64,000 bases of DNA, taken from positions 248,001-312,000 of the forward strand of contig WBMZ01000345.1 in assembly GCA_013400975.1 (NCBI GenBank). The letters are read 5' to 3'. A program made the translations under genes and the position numbers. Below, in pieces: positions 10,577 to 23,800 of the stretch (its first letter is position 1; each line of letters begins with the position of its first letter). The notes beneath the pieces are model-generated. The model saw only the letters and a list, made by a program, of their open reading frames with translations, was not told where the DNA came from and made no database searches. The DNA is from Atrichornis clamosus. Its lineage: Eukaryota; Chordata; Aves; Passeriformes; Menuridae.

Positions 10577-13500
10577 CTATTAAAAGGAATAAAAAGAGAA
10601 AACTTAAAAACTTGGAAAAAACCCCAAAAACAATAAAACAAGAAGAGCAATACACATAGGGTATAAATTAGTAACTAAAAAGCCAACTAGAATTTTTTCC
10701 CCAGAAAAGATTAATAGCACTTGTAGCCATTGTGTTCCAAGCTTTTTTTCATATTAAATATCATCATGGTATTGCTCCATGTTCCAGCTAAAATTTTAAG
10801 CATAATTTCAATATGTTTCATGTGCTGCTGTCCTGAATACTCAACTTAAAAATGCAAAATTTTGGGATAAAATGAGACTAACTCAGCAAGCTGATTGGAG
10901 ACTTTAAACTCCAATTAGTGAATAGATCACATATTTCATGCCTAAGCATCAAACTGCTGTAAACAACAATACACATTTATCATAACAGTTCACATCTTTG
11001 AGAAGGTGGTGGAAAATGGGAGAAGAGACTGTGGTGTTTTTATAGATTCTACTGGTGTTTAGAATCTCTGATAGGTGTCTCTTTTTTGGCTGCTCACAAA
11101 AGTGCCTCACTGCAGAGAGAAGGTTGTGGTATCTCTGTACACACTGCCAATATAAAAAATTGTCTTCAGAATTTCAAAGCTACCATTAAAGATACCACTG
11201 CTTCCATTTACAAAACAAGTCCTTGCTTCACCTGAAAGTGTAACAGCTCAACAAGAGTCAGTGAAATATGGTTGTTCCCATGTCCTTTGAATGACTATGT
11301 CTCTTCCTGACAAAATTGTTTCAGATCTCATGAAAGATGGAAGACAACCACCCTATTTTAGGATACTGTAAGTAAAAATTTGGCTCTTCCTGAACATGAA
11401 GCTTTCAGAGATGTTAGATGTTAAAGCATTCAAGGGAAAAAAAAAAATAAAAAAGCTCATATATTTTTTTTCTTCCTTTCCCTTCTCTACTCCTTCCCAA
11501 ACTCTGAGCAATGCCAGCTGTTGTCCTCTGACATTAAAATGCTAATGAAAGGAGGAAGATGAAGGAGAAAAAAAGCCAAGTGGGACTCAAGAAATTAAAA
11601 ACAATCTAAAAATAAAGATTAATACAGAAACCAGACATCAGAGGATAGGTCAAAACATCTAATTAAAACACTCAATTTATTAAACTACCCCCCTTGACCT
11701 CTCATCCCTGTGTGGAACTGGAAAGTCCCTTATGAAGCACCATCATCCCAGCTCACTGCTGGAGCCAGATGAGCAATCCCCCACAGAGGACCTTTTTGCA
11801 GCTGGCTACCAGAGCAATGGCCCTGCTGCCCACAGGTTCTGGACCTTTCCTGACTGCTCAGGAAGCACTTTCAGAGCCTGCCAGCTTTAAGGATATGGTT
11901 TCTACCCACAACAGATGGCTTGGGACCTCTGCAGAGCCCTGTCTCTGACACCAATCTGTTCCGTTGGATGTTAGCTTCCATGAAATTTTGAAATTTTTTC
12001 TCTTAGTTCCCTACAGATAAATTTATCTAAGATCCAAAAACTTATTTTTCACCTGCCACAGGAATTTTAAGTGTTACACAGATGGGGCAGAAATAGTAAT
12101 TTTAAGAAATTCTTTGAATGGTGATTTCACATTAGACCTCTACATGGACAAAACTTTCATCTGGTTAAAACAGGTTGTGGTTTGTTTGGAGATTTTTTAA
12201 AGTGGTTGTCACTGCTCTGTTCAACTGCTTTTTCAGTGGAAAAAAAAAGAGCCATGAGAGACAGACCAAGAGAAACTATTTGGTTCTAGTAAATGATTAC
12301 ATAAATCTTCAGAGAGTTACATCTACCAAGTGATCTTTGTTTTTCTGCTAATGTGTGTATATTATCCTGATGGCAGGAACTCTTCCCTTGAACACTGCCA
12401 TTGAGCAAACTCTGCTCAGTTGTCACAATACAGAATCATTTCTGGTTTTAAGCAGGAACCAACATAACACTGATTACACAGTCTATTGAGTCACCAGCAG
12501 TGGGAAGACTTGACTAACTGCCATAAGAAGATAAATATTTCCTAGGTAATTAGAACTATCATTTATAAAATGAAAGTACAGTTTAGACATTATCCAGGTA
12601 GAAAACCAAATTAATAAAATTCATTTAAATCTCCTTAGCCATTCAGTTCAGAGATCTGAGTACACAGCCTCTCAGAAAGCTGAATAGCTACAAGTATTCA
12701 AGCTTTCTGTTACGTGAATAAAATAACTCAGATTAACATGGCCACCAAACAATTCAGACCTGGCAGATACAACAGAGATGAGTGCCCAAAACAACTAAAT
12801 GTGAACATGCAGGTGACTGAACAGTTTGCTTTGTGTGTAACAAACACTTTGGGTTGATGATTCTCAATCTTTTGCTGGCTTTCGCTGTCTATACACGTCC
12901 CTTCCCCACCCCACCAGTTCTTTGCAAGATAAGGGTGACCTTTTTTATGGTTATAAGAGCAACTTCCTGGTCTTTGCTGGATTGTGGTGTGGTGTATACT
13001 ACCAATCATGTCAAATCCCAGAAACTTCAACTAGAACAAGACTGTTGCCTGGTTAAAAAAATTTGATTTTAGACAAGGCTTTACTATATCTGTGTTCCAT
13101 GGTACCTTTTTTTTTTTTTAAACATGCTTCTTGATGAGTAGAGTTGTTATTATTTTAAGGATACACTATTTCACAACTTACATACTTGAAATAAAGCTTA
13201 TGTTTATGAAGAAGGTTTGGTAGTTGCTCAAATTTTTCTGCCAACGTAGGCTTAAGTCAACCGTTATTTAAGAGCAACCTTATTTTCAGAAGCACAGCAC
13301 AGACAGCAGGACGTGTTTGTGTGATACACACAAGCAAAACCTGAAGTTGTTAAAAGCACATCACATGCATAAAGTTTCCTAATTACAGAGTATCACGATA
13401 ATTGTCCCCTGTGTAATGAGAACTTGCAGAAAAATGTAGAGTGGAGGGTTTTTGTTGTTTTTTCAATGAAATAAATTAAAGTTGTGTTTCATTTCCATCT

Positions 13501-14530
13501 GCTGATTTCTCAGCAAGTTTTCCATACCTTCACCTCGACACCGCCAATCCATACTCATCATTATAGGGAGCTACTCCCTGTTTGGTAGCTTATGCAAGGT
13601 GTAAGAGGTGCTGCTTACTTTAGAACAGTGTGGATTTCCAGACTCCCAGCTAATCATGGTTTCGGAATGAGGTGTAAAACACCTAGGCTAATCACAATGA
13701 CACTTGCATCCCACATGGGATTATAATCTTGTGCACTCTCCAACGCTGCCTGCCTGCCTTCAGGTGCGTGAGCTGAGGGCTGCCAAGCACTACTTGTGTC
13801 CAGATGATGTGAGAAGGAGAGGGTGGAGAGGAAGGGAAAGAGAAGAACAGAAAATATGCAGAAGAGAACCAAAGAGTTATGGTATTACAATATGTATTAC
13901 AGAAATAAAAGCAGGGTTAACTTGGCAATAGGACAAGTATAAGGGGTATGTTTTGTCTGAGGACAGACAAAAGGAATTAGTTGAGAGACAGTCTTCAAGG
14001 TAGAGTAGAATTGTAAGATTTATTGTAAGAAGATTTAAAAAGAAGCTGTCTCAAACAGACCACCAAAGCTTACCCTGTCCCCAAACACAAAGAGCAACTG
14101 CTTCTCAAAATATTTGGAGCAATACTATTAGTCACAAATAATAGATGCACACATTCCAGGCATTTACCAACCCAAGAAAAGATGAAAATATATCTCAAAA
14201 TTTCTAAACATTGCTATCACCAAGACTGAATTTATCACCTAATATCTCCAAAAGAGGTACAGATAACTCAGGTAGATAAACACATCTCTTGTAACTGATT
14301 ACTTGCTCCTCCATGATAACATGAATTGCTTAATGAAATACTGTATATTCTTTTTTCCTGGAATTCTGGGCTATTGTAATTGCAATCACCAAAAATGGAC
14401 ACAAATGCTTGGAAAACGTGGCAGAATATAATTGAACTATCAAGAAATTAGCTAAATTTAGCAAATAAAATAGAAAACTACATAATTTGTGAGAGTCCGT
14501 GGTTTCCTCAAAGAGCATGAAGACTCTTAC
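10577..14530 (-). other. Intron 2 of the MALRD1-like gene
   Basis: This 3.95-kb intron interrupts MAM domain 1 after the DHTGNES segment. It is AT-rich except for a GC-richer block at about 11690-11970 of unknown origin. No other structured element was recognised. Confidence 0.75.
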
Positions 14531-14671
14531 CACTCTCGTTCCCAGTGTGGTCAGAGTATGGTGGTCCCATGCCAGATTGACCATTTCTTCTTGTCCATCC
14601 AGGCTGTAAATTGAATTCATGAACAGCTTTGCATAGATTGGTTTCAAAATCACACTTGTCCCAGACGGAAC
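14531..14671 (-). CDS. MALRD1: Exon 2: start of MAM domain 1 of the MALRD1-like protein
   Basis: The minus strand reads acceptor aattgag|GTTCCG and donor GAGAGTG|gtaaga, a 141-base exon entering and leaving in phase 1. Joined to exon 1, the frame gives GSVWDKCDFETNLCKAVHEF, followed by a tryptophan (PGWTRR) and then PPYSDHTGNES. This is the classic opening of a MAM domain: the CxFExxLC cysteine pair, an aromatic core residue and the DHTxG turn. MAM domains are extracellular beta-sandwich adhesion modules. A longer open frame over the same bases (14330-14653, another phase) shows no domain similarity. The acceptor has a weak pyrimidine tract, but the phase match on both sides and the motif leave little doubt. 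Confidence 0.88.
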
Positions 14672-17437
14672 CTCAATTGAAGAAAACAGACAACAAATTA
14701 AGAGCTCAAAACCAGAAGAAAAGGATACGATTTCAGCATCACTTGCTGTTTAATTAGCACACAAAAATACTCTGAACAGGGCCCTGAAAAAAAAGTGAGA
14801 AACACCAGAATTTTAAAATAATGAACAAAGAGAAAGTGCAGTGGAAGAGAGACAAGAGAGAATGAACATTGCGAAAAAAGCCCAAAACAAACCACTGAGG
14901 TTTTCCTTCACCAACCCAAATACAAACGAGGCCATTGATATTATATTACTATAATAGATCCTCTTTTCATCACTAATATGTCTGTAGCTAACTATTTGTA
15001 GGAAACTCTCCAAGCTAGCATAGTTTATATGCAGAGGCTGTTCTTGAAAGACACTGCAGTTATAAGAAGAATTTCAGTATATCCTCTGTTTGTCCAGGGT
15101 TCTTGCAGAGAAAAACAAAGACTTAACACCAGGAAGTAATCAGATAGCAAAAATCTTTCTTTTATTCCACATCGTTCAAACAAGAGATGAAACAAATCCT
15201 CAGAAGGGTATAGTCTCCCCACTTGCCTTTCCTCTTTCTTATTTCTTCCAGTGTCGTATCAACACGGGGAAGAGGGACTGTTTTTCCCCTTTCCACATTC
15301 CCCTGTAGGGCAGCAGAGGTTAGAAAAGAGAGGCATATCACCTTTGTGGCACAGAACCCAGTTTGGTGTGTGAGTTCATTCTGGGAATTTGAGGAGGGTA
15401 TGTGATCAGATAAATAATTTCTTACTTGGATGGAGGGACAGAATTATTTTTCTGCATGGGTGTCAGGGAGCCCTTTATGCATCATGTCCAAAGCTGAATG
15501 AAAGAGTTCAGATGTGCTTGAGAGACAGGACAGCCCCATTCCTTGAAGCACTTATTGTTGTGGTGGAAGGATTTAATAAAAAGAAAAAAAAAAAAAAAGC
15601 CTAAGCAGATGCAGCTGCAAAGAGCAAACTTATTGCACCTTCAGCCCAAGCAGAATGACTGGTCTGTGGTACTGTCACCAGATGTCACGTGCTTTCACCT
15701 TTTGCCTGAGACAGCAGAGGAAGATGGGTTAAGACCCTGCCTTCTAATTGGGACTCTGGTTAGATACCAGAGCTACAAATCCTCCACAATCCCTCTCAAA
15801 TTTGTGCTGGCTCCAGGCCTGTGCTAATGCTCTTGGTTTGGTCTATATTATCATAGCTCACTAATCATTTTAAATAAAGTTGCAACTGCGGCATTTATAG
15901 TCACACTACAATGTTCAATTTCATGACTCTTATATTCATATCAGTTTACTGCAACAGTTAATTACAAGGTGAGAGAGGGGAAAACAGAAATAATTCACAC
16001 AAGCATTCCAGACTCAAGTTAATGTGCAGATTGCCTGAGTCACCAACCAATTTTTATTGCTGCTTTTATTCCTTAGCTCTGTAAAGTATGGAAAGTATGT
16101 CAGTGGTTCATCAAAAGCACAAAGACGGCCGAAATATATCTGCTTCACATTGCATGAAATGCACTAAATCACATTCAATATTTCCTCAGGAATTTTCTAA
16201 TACCCGAAAAAAAAATTTGCAAATCAATATGCATAAAATAGCAAGCATAGTACCTTTTTAAATTTAAAAAAAATTCGTTGATTATTCATTATTATTTTCC
16301 AAGGCAATATTCATTTTCACAAATATATGACTTGAAAGCAAACCAATGTAAATTTGCCGTACGATAGATTTACAAAGGTAAAGTCAGTTCTTAGAGAGGG
16401 AAACTTCAGAAGGAAGAAACATGTAGGATGTATTAGGTAATTTTTGCTAAATTTCCTATGAACAAGACAAATATTTAAAATAACCTCTGAGGAAAAATTC
16501 CCAGTCTCACAGTAACAGACTAGAGTTTAAAGTTCTCTTTCAAGTGTGCATGTGTATAAAATCTCAGTCTGGGATATTCTGGGAACAAAATATTTTTAGA
16601 GTAGTTAGTTATCGTTCATTCCCTGGTGAATATTTTGCAGCATGAAGACCAAATAAACAAGAAAAACTTAAATACCAACTTTTATATATTTTCACTGCAG
16701 AAACTTCCTTAAACTGAGTAAAACCCAGAGAAAAGAGCAGGAACTTGTTATCAACATGAGATCAGGAGCTGAAACCTAAGTGGAAAAATAATTTTGCTAT
16801 AATCCCAAATCCCAGGAAAGAGTGGCAGCACAACAAATCTTCGATTTGGCAGGCTGATCTGTATCTTTATGTCTGACAGCTGACTTATCTCCTAGAGATC
16901 ACCATGACATGAAATTATTTGCAGCATCATTTTGTAGTACTGTATTTTGGAAATACTAGAATTCCAATGCAGATTTACTCAAACACTAACAGTTAAAACT
17001 CACTCTCACCACTTAGATCAATTCTTTACAGGAAACAACAGCAACTGTATTTGCAGCCAATGAATGTGACAAAGACTGAGCTAGGATAACCAGTTCATGG
17101 ATTCAAGAAAATCTCCACCCTAGGTCTAGGTATTTTAGATTAAACCTGAATTCTACCTTACAAGTTTACTGTAAATTAAGGAAAAAAGTATTACTTGCTG
17201 AATTTCCATTGAATTTGAATGGTGAAACACTTGCTTTGTTATATAATATCCATATGAAGATTTATGAAAGGCTTGCACTTTAAAAATGTTGAAAATAAAG
17301 AAGGAAAAAGCAAACTGAACCTGGAAGAAATTCTCTTAATAAAAACAAATGAAGAAGAGAGAGCAAAAAAAGCAAAATATTTTTTTTAACAATTACCAAA
17401 CTGTAGCACACTTCTGCTAAAGCCCACGGAGACCTAC
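14672..17437 (-). other. Intron 1 of the MALRD1-like gene
   Basis: This 2.77-kb intron separates the signal-peptide exon from MAM domain 1. It holds a 16-base A run at 15583-15598. Overlapping plus-strand open frames around 15090-15830 have no recognisable domains and no splice context. No further exon was found; phase continuity between exons 1 and 2 does not require one. Confidence 0.75.
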
Positions 17438-17600
17438 CTTGTTTCTCATCGCTGCTGTCTTCACACTGGTTTGTGGAAATGCACATTTCTCCAGGTGGAG
17501 CAGAGGAGCCATTACCACGTTGGCATCCACTTGCTGCAGATGACTGAATATCTACCACAGCAAAGCAATACAACACGCTGAAGTATATCAGTCTCTTCAT
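17438..17600 (-). CDS. MALRD1: Exon 1 (coding part): signal peptide and LDLa-like segment of a MALRD1-like protein
   Basis: Reading leftward, the ATG at 17600 opens 54 codons and ends at a good donor (CAAG|gtaggt) in phase 1. Residues 1 to about 20 (MKRLIYFSVLYCFAVVDIQS) form a typical signal peptide, so the product is secreted or has its N-terminus outside the cell. Residues 26-54 hold three cysteines and an acidic EDSSDEK motif resembling the calcium-binding end of an LDLa repeat, but the repeat is shorter and less complete than usual. The open frame runs on past the donor to 17280, but phase and homology show that exon 2 follows instead. MALRD1 is a large enterocyte protein of tandem MAM and LDLa domains; mouse Diet1 affects FGF15/19 output and bile-acid balance. 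The coding call is firm; the symbol is inferred from domain order. Any 5' UTR exon is not resolved. Confidence 0.8.
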
Positions 17601-17880
17601 GGGCTATATCACTATCCAAGCTGTCACTTGGAAAAGAGTTACTTTAACTGCCTAGTATTGGTCATGAAATGCATTTGACCAAGCTATGTTTACATACATC
17701 TCTCTGAAAGATGTCTTTTGAACCTCACTTTCTGAATCTGCAGCTTAAGGGAAATATGGCTTCTGAGAAGAAGAGACTTTCAACCTGGTGTGTCTTGGGA
17801 TAATATTTAACTGAATTATAACGTTTTATGACTAAAAAATGTTGTCGCTTGCTATACAAGTCAACTGTATATCATTAACT
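17601..17880 (-). promoter_or_regulatory. Putative proximal promoter of the MALRD1-like gene
   Basis: This is the sequence just upstream of the start codon. On the minus strand it contains GTTAAATATTATC (17799-17811), which resembles the HNF1 half-palindrome pair, and GTCATAAAA (17824-17832), which fits the CDX2 pattern GYMATAAA. Both factors drive many intestinal genes, and MALRD1 is an intestinal gene in mammals. No clear TATA box or start site could be fixed, and an upstream non-coding exon is possible. Such AT-rich motifs also occur by chance. Confidence 0.25.
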
Positions 17881-20800
17881 TACTGATTGGATTTATTGCC
17901 CAATGATTTGAAAATATATTAGATAAGAAAATAACAGGAAAACAGAGTAGAATTACTAAATGACCAACATTCATAAAGATCTCTCTTTGCCCAGAGGGAG
18001 TTGACAAATACTTACAAAAAGTATGAAAAGTTTGTGCACCAAATGTAAAAAACCTTGAGAAATTCAAAGTTGATTTTGCATCAAAGGGTTTGTATATCAG
18101 CACAGTGACTTCTGTCTCACGTTCTGTCAGAGTCCTTTTGTATGAGGTTTTTTTAGTAATGCCTTTCACCATGTTTCAATGTTCCACCAAAACACACTGG
18201 TTCTGGACACACTTCTGGACAGATAACTCAAGGATCTTCAAATGGAGGAGGGGGAGAAGGGAGGGAGTTCCAGACAATCAAAAAAGACAACCTTATGAGA
18301 AAATATTGAACCGACTAGTTTCATTCAACCTAACAGCATATGAAATCAGGGAAATTATATTTATGAAGTACATAAAAAGCTGAAGATGTCCCAAACCCGG
18401 GGAATGAAGAGATTGTAGGAAAAAGAGAAGATGATTGCAAAAGTTAAAGGACAGCATTAGCCCAAGGTAAATGACAATGAGAACTAGACAAAGTTAGGCT
18501 GACAATCATGCAAGTGTTTCACTCCTCTAATAGGAATAGTGGGATGAAAAAATCTAACTACTTTATGACATAATTATATTACTTTGCTGACAGGATCATA
18601 CAATTTCCCAGGTGGCAGCTTGTAAAAAGTAACTGATGTCAGCAGGTCTGAAGATTTCATCTCTTGCAAATTCACAAAATCAAGTAAGGGGAATGCACAT
18701 TCCACTGTGAACAATTCTAATTTGCCTTTTAGTGTTGGAAAGCATAAATGCTATGGCATCTGTAAAGAGAAACAGGCAGCCTCTACCTGGAAGTGTATAA
18801 ATAATTGTAGATCTGTATTTTCATAATGTAAGAAATCTCTTTTCAGGGAACAAAGACAACTACTCCAACATCACCTGCTGGTGAGCAGTGCAAGGTCAGA
18901 TGCAACTTCCTGCATTCCTTCCAACACCAGAGGCAGGCACATGTTTTCTATGACAAAAGTTCCTGTTCTGCCTAGAAAGCATTTTCCAGCTCACTTGGTT
19001 CAACTCCACCTTTTTTCATCACTATTTCTGTGAACATCATTTTATCTGCTTTATTTTAATGTTTTGTCCTCAGGCCATAATGGAAAACTTCCTGATGAAG
19101 AGCAGAGATAGGAATAAATTAATTAAGAGTCCATTGATATATGTATTTTCCTCACGAATGCATATCATTGAATTGTTTGCTTCCATTCTGTAAGTACAAT
19201 TTAGATTAGAAGCTTATTTTAAAAAAATAAAAAAGAAAACAAAAAAACCTCTGCCATAGAATGTTATGTTACTACGTTTGTAAAAGCTTAAATATTTGTG
19301 CTATTCAGCTGCTTTCAATTCATTTTCTCCAACATAGATCTTATCTTTCATCTTATTTCTTCTTTTCCTCTATATCTTCTAAAACTCACCCTCAGACTGA
19401 TAAACTTCACAATAACAGGATTTCTCTGTCTTTCAGTTTTCTCTCATTTTATCAAAACTCCCACTACATTGTTCTAAACTGTTGTACTACTTTTCCTGTA
19501 CTATAGGTCTGTATACAAATATTCTGAGTCAAAGGGTAATTTTTACAGGATCTGGTATCCATTTCCAGTTTAATGTGCTCTAAAATGTTAATAAGAAGTT
19601 TGCATAACCCAAACAAGTCAGTACCGCAGTAAAATCTGTTATGAGTGGTAAAAAAGGAAAAATGCGTCAAATATTCGGGAATTATTTAGGGTGTAATCAA
19701 AGGATTTTTAGCAAAGAAGGGGAAAAGTATTTCAGTGAAGGTCTAATAGGAAGTGCAAACCAAAGAAAAAGTGTCAATTTTGTCTTTCATTTTTGCAAGT
19801 GTTTGGTTGTGTACATATAGGGAGAGTTTCTTGATGAGTACAACAATTCGTCCCTCTTGTCTACTAAGAATAAGAACAACACAGGCTTTTATACCTCTGA
19901 GAGTCATACAAAAAGGAGCAAAAGGATGGCTTAAAAGCAAAGAACTTTCATGAAGAGTCAAAAGGACAAATACTTCAAGTACTGAACTGCAAGCACCCTG
20001 AAAGCCAAAAGAAAAACCAAAAAGAAGGCAGAGAGAGAGTGAAGAGTATAAACTCATAAAAACATGCAGGATGTCAGAAAAGCAGAAGATGGGCACTAAT
20101 CAAAGGGTATTTTTTAAAGCAGTTGAGAAATATTGTAGAGAAATTGAAAACTAAAAGGAAAGCAAGCAGAGCCAGGCACGATGTCTATTTTCAAAGTTAC
20201 TTTAGCTAACGAGAAGCTTTTAAAAGGAAAAAAAAAAAGTTTAGAAAATACTTGAATTTACATCAAAGCTGGATTTATCTGGTTTACTCTAATTAATTTC
20301 ATTTAAGGCAAGACAAAACACGTTTCATGTAAGTGAAAAAAGATTGCCCACTCAGCCTTCTGCTTAGATAAGTATCTTGAAAAAAATATAGATATTTCAT
20401 CTAGGACTATTAAAAGATGAGTCTTACAAAGACGTCCAAACAGGCTCTGAAAGAGGGCCAGAAAAGTTTTGCATTTTTAAGACCATTTTTCATGTGAACA
20501 GAAAGTAATTTGCTTGAGCATAGAATGGATTGCAGTTAGTAATTCTCCTTTATGTTTTTGTAGATTCAGTTATTATAAACAACAAAACAGAGAAAGAGCT
20601 AAAAAACTGGGACATGAGCTTCAACATCTGAAAACAGTGTTCGATTTTGCTGTGAATGCTTTCTTTCAGGGAAAAGTCTTATAGATATGAACAAAGTCAC
20701 CCTTTCAGAGTAATCAAAATTTCATTAAGTTTAATATAACCTTTTAACAGCAAGCTTATAATTACATTTTTTTAATGTGATGAGACTGGGGAGCAGTACT

Positions 20801-23800
20801 GTGCCAGATATCCTTAACATACATCCTTTCCTCCTAATACAGAGTTTTAATAAACATCAATAATTTTGACACAACCCTCCAAAATTTTTTATGTAGGAAC
20901 AATTTTAGCCAACTGTTAATTAAACCAAACTGTATTTTTGAAATTATTCACAAACATTCAGGCAAGACTTAATTTTGAGAGCCCCTTCCCAACAATATGC
21001 TAGTCATTTTATCACATGACCATTCTAGTTTTAAATTGTCAAGTTTGAACTAGAAAGATTTCCGTGAGGTAGCAGAAACAATCAAGCAAACAATCACAAA
21101 ATCAATCAATTTTTAACAAAAATTGACAGAATTCTTTACTTTGACGTGAAAGACAATAATTGGTCAGCATCTGCTTCCAGTTAAGTGGCACTCATTCAAG
21201 AGTTATCTTGAAAGAGAACTAAGATATTAATACATTTGATTAAAAAGGATTCTGGTTAAGTGTTCTTAGCAATCTTCTCCATTTGCTAAAAGCATTTAGT
21301 AAAATCAATTGAGAGGTTAAAACCAAACAATGCACTGATCAATGTACAGTATGAACACCACAGTTAAAACTAGTAAAGCAGGAAAGTACAAAATAATAGG
21401 AAAAATTGTGATGAACTAGATATAATGAGGTCAAAGTCCTAGATCATTACAGACTGAAAAAAGATTACACTTCAGGAAACAATTTGACAGCATAATTTCC
21501 ATCTTTATAATGACAGACCATCTAAAATTCAAGACAAGATCACAGGTGCTTCTAAAGTAGAGGAAATAATCAATGGGAGATTCAAAAGATTCATTTAATC
21601 CCAATGTGTACCATGTTCTACAAATTGTCTCTATGCCTAGAGTTTGGAAGAAAAAAATAGTTCAGTTCCGAACTGTCAAGAGCTCAGTACAACTGCACTT
21701 CATTCTCTAAAACCCAGAGTAAGAAGGGTAAAAAAAATTACCAAAAGTGCTTCTAATCCATAAAGCAATATCCTATTAGAAGGCAAAACTAATAATTAGC
21801 ATAAACTCTGATCAGGCAGAAACACTTTTACCTCCTCCCTACTACGTGCTTCTTCAGAGAAATAAGAGTGGAATAAAGATTTTCTCAACATTTGCTTTCC
21901 AGACCTAAAGCTTCCAACAGATTTCAGCACACACTGCTCCTACAGAGCCTCTTTTTCTATCACATCATTCTACCAAGCATTTTGGTTCTGTTCTCTCCTA
22001 TAAGCAGCTCCCTGGTCCCAGCAACTAATTTATCAAGTAGCGCTGTCTCACAGGAGAGTGACACCCATGAGACAGAGGACCTCTTGCATGATGTGAGATG
22101 AATTATTACATCATATGACTAAATATGTTTCACAAGGTGTTTAACTTCAACTAGTTCCAAACTGATCTCATGGAAGAAACACCATCAGTGGCCAAGAAGT
22201 ATTGAGTGTGCTCCTGAAGTTCGTCCTCTGCTCTAATCTCATGAAAAGGTATCCATTTCACACCTTCTGCAGCTGCTCTGCTTTAGGTCACACAGTGTGC
22301 AGGAAATGCTGGAACATTTCTTTCAATAATACCCCCCTCATTGGAACCAAAACGTTAACCACTAAGCATGCTTAGTGGCTCTTGGAACAAGAGCTGGCTT
22401 TCCCTTCATCTCTGGTGAATATAAATAGATCAAGCTTTCTTTCAAAATCTGGAGAAAAAAGTATATTATAAAAGTTAAACCTGAACCAAACAAAAGAGTT
22501 CTGCTATCTATCTCAACTCATCTATCCTAACCTTGGTTGCCAGAGACTGAGACAGCAAAGACTTTACATGTAGCAGTCAGGAAAACACCTTCCCAGGGCA
22601 AACCACCCAAAGATGTCTATCCCTGAGTGAAACAACTCCTTCAGAAATGCCTGGTGGTTTTTAAACAGTAAAATAAGCTTATTCTCTGGTAACACTTCTA
22701 AGTATGAGGGGGCAAATAAATCATTCCAATGGTCTGTCTGCTTCTGTCAACCCATAACATTAGTTAGAAAAAACAGCAAGTTCAGGGAGAAATCTGTAAG
22801 AAAACAATCCCTGGGCTCATCTCCCATAACTGTAGCTAAATCAGCACAACCCAGGTTTGTGGCTCCAGTAGTATTCATATTTAGTCCTGAAACACGTCCA
22901 CTTGTCCAAGAGTTGAAAATAAGGCTGCTAAGATCTAGAGACAGTCTCAACAGAGGATGTACTTTAGTAACCAGGCTAAAAATAAATAGACGTATCCATC
23001 AAGTTTTCTGATATTATTGATTTTGTCTTTAAGACATCTCTGGCATGACACTGCTCCTGAGGATTTCCAAGCAGTCATGCTTGCTCTACGTATTTCTAGA
23101 AATTACTCCTGAAAAAGAGACAGGAGGTATGTTATTACAAATTTTTCTAGGTCAAAACTCCCATTTATCCAAATTTCCTGATCTGTAAACAGATAAGTGA
23201 TCTGAAAATTTCTTAATTTCTCTGGTACCTCCTGATAAATAAGATTAAGTAGAAACTAAAAATCCTGAGTTACTTTTCTCCACCAAACGTAAGTCAACCT
23301 TCAATACAAGGGCAATATCTTGATATCTAAAGAAATAATATTTCACTAAAATAAGAGAGGGATGCTTTCCAGCTCTGACTTTCAGAGATATTAGATGAAA
23401 GGCTTCTATTCAGACATTCTGAACAGAGAATATGTCCCTTAAAACATTCAGTGCAATTAATTTGGAGTTGAACTTTATGCAATGAAAGCACATGCATGGT
23501 TTGGAAAAAGTCCTAGGAATTAAAGCACTCAGGTGATTAATGGTAGAGGCTTAGCACTGGAAATTGTGTAAAACTTCAGAGTATATGCTTCATTTGAAAA
23601 AAAATTAAAATCATAGGCTGACTGTGTGCTGCCTCAATAAAACAGCTCTATCCTAAGTTTAAAATACCTAGTTATACTTCTTACATTAACCCAGACATAT
23701 TAAAAATTGTATTTAGAGTAATCACTCTTCAGTTGTAGCTATGTATTACTTAGGAGCAGTTTCACACTTTCAGGAACTTTAGGAAATATTCTATCACTGT

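Noticed and set aside
12728..13030. 100-codon minus-strand frame in intron 2 with several cysteines
   Set aside because: It has no LDLa or MAM pattern, and exons 2 and 3 already join within the domain without it.
14330..14653. 107-codon minus-strand frame over exon 2
   Set aside because: It is a different phase from the MAM reading (CDFETNLC...) and has no domain similarity.
17280..17437. Continuation of the exon 1 frame with a leucine-rich, membrane-like stretch
   Set aside because: It lies past a good donor, and exon 2 continues the protein in phase with a MAM domain. The hydrophobic stretch is intron sequence read through.
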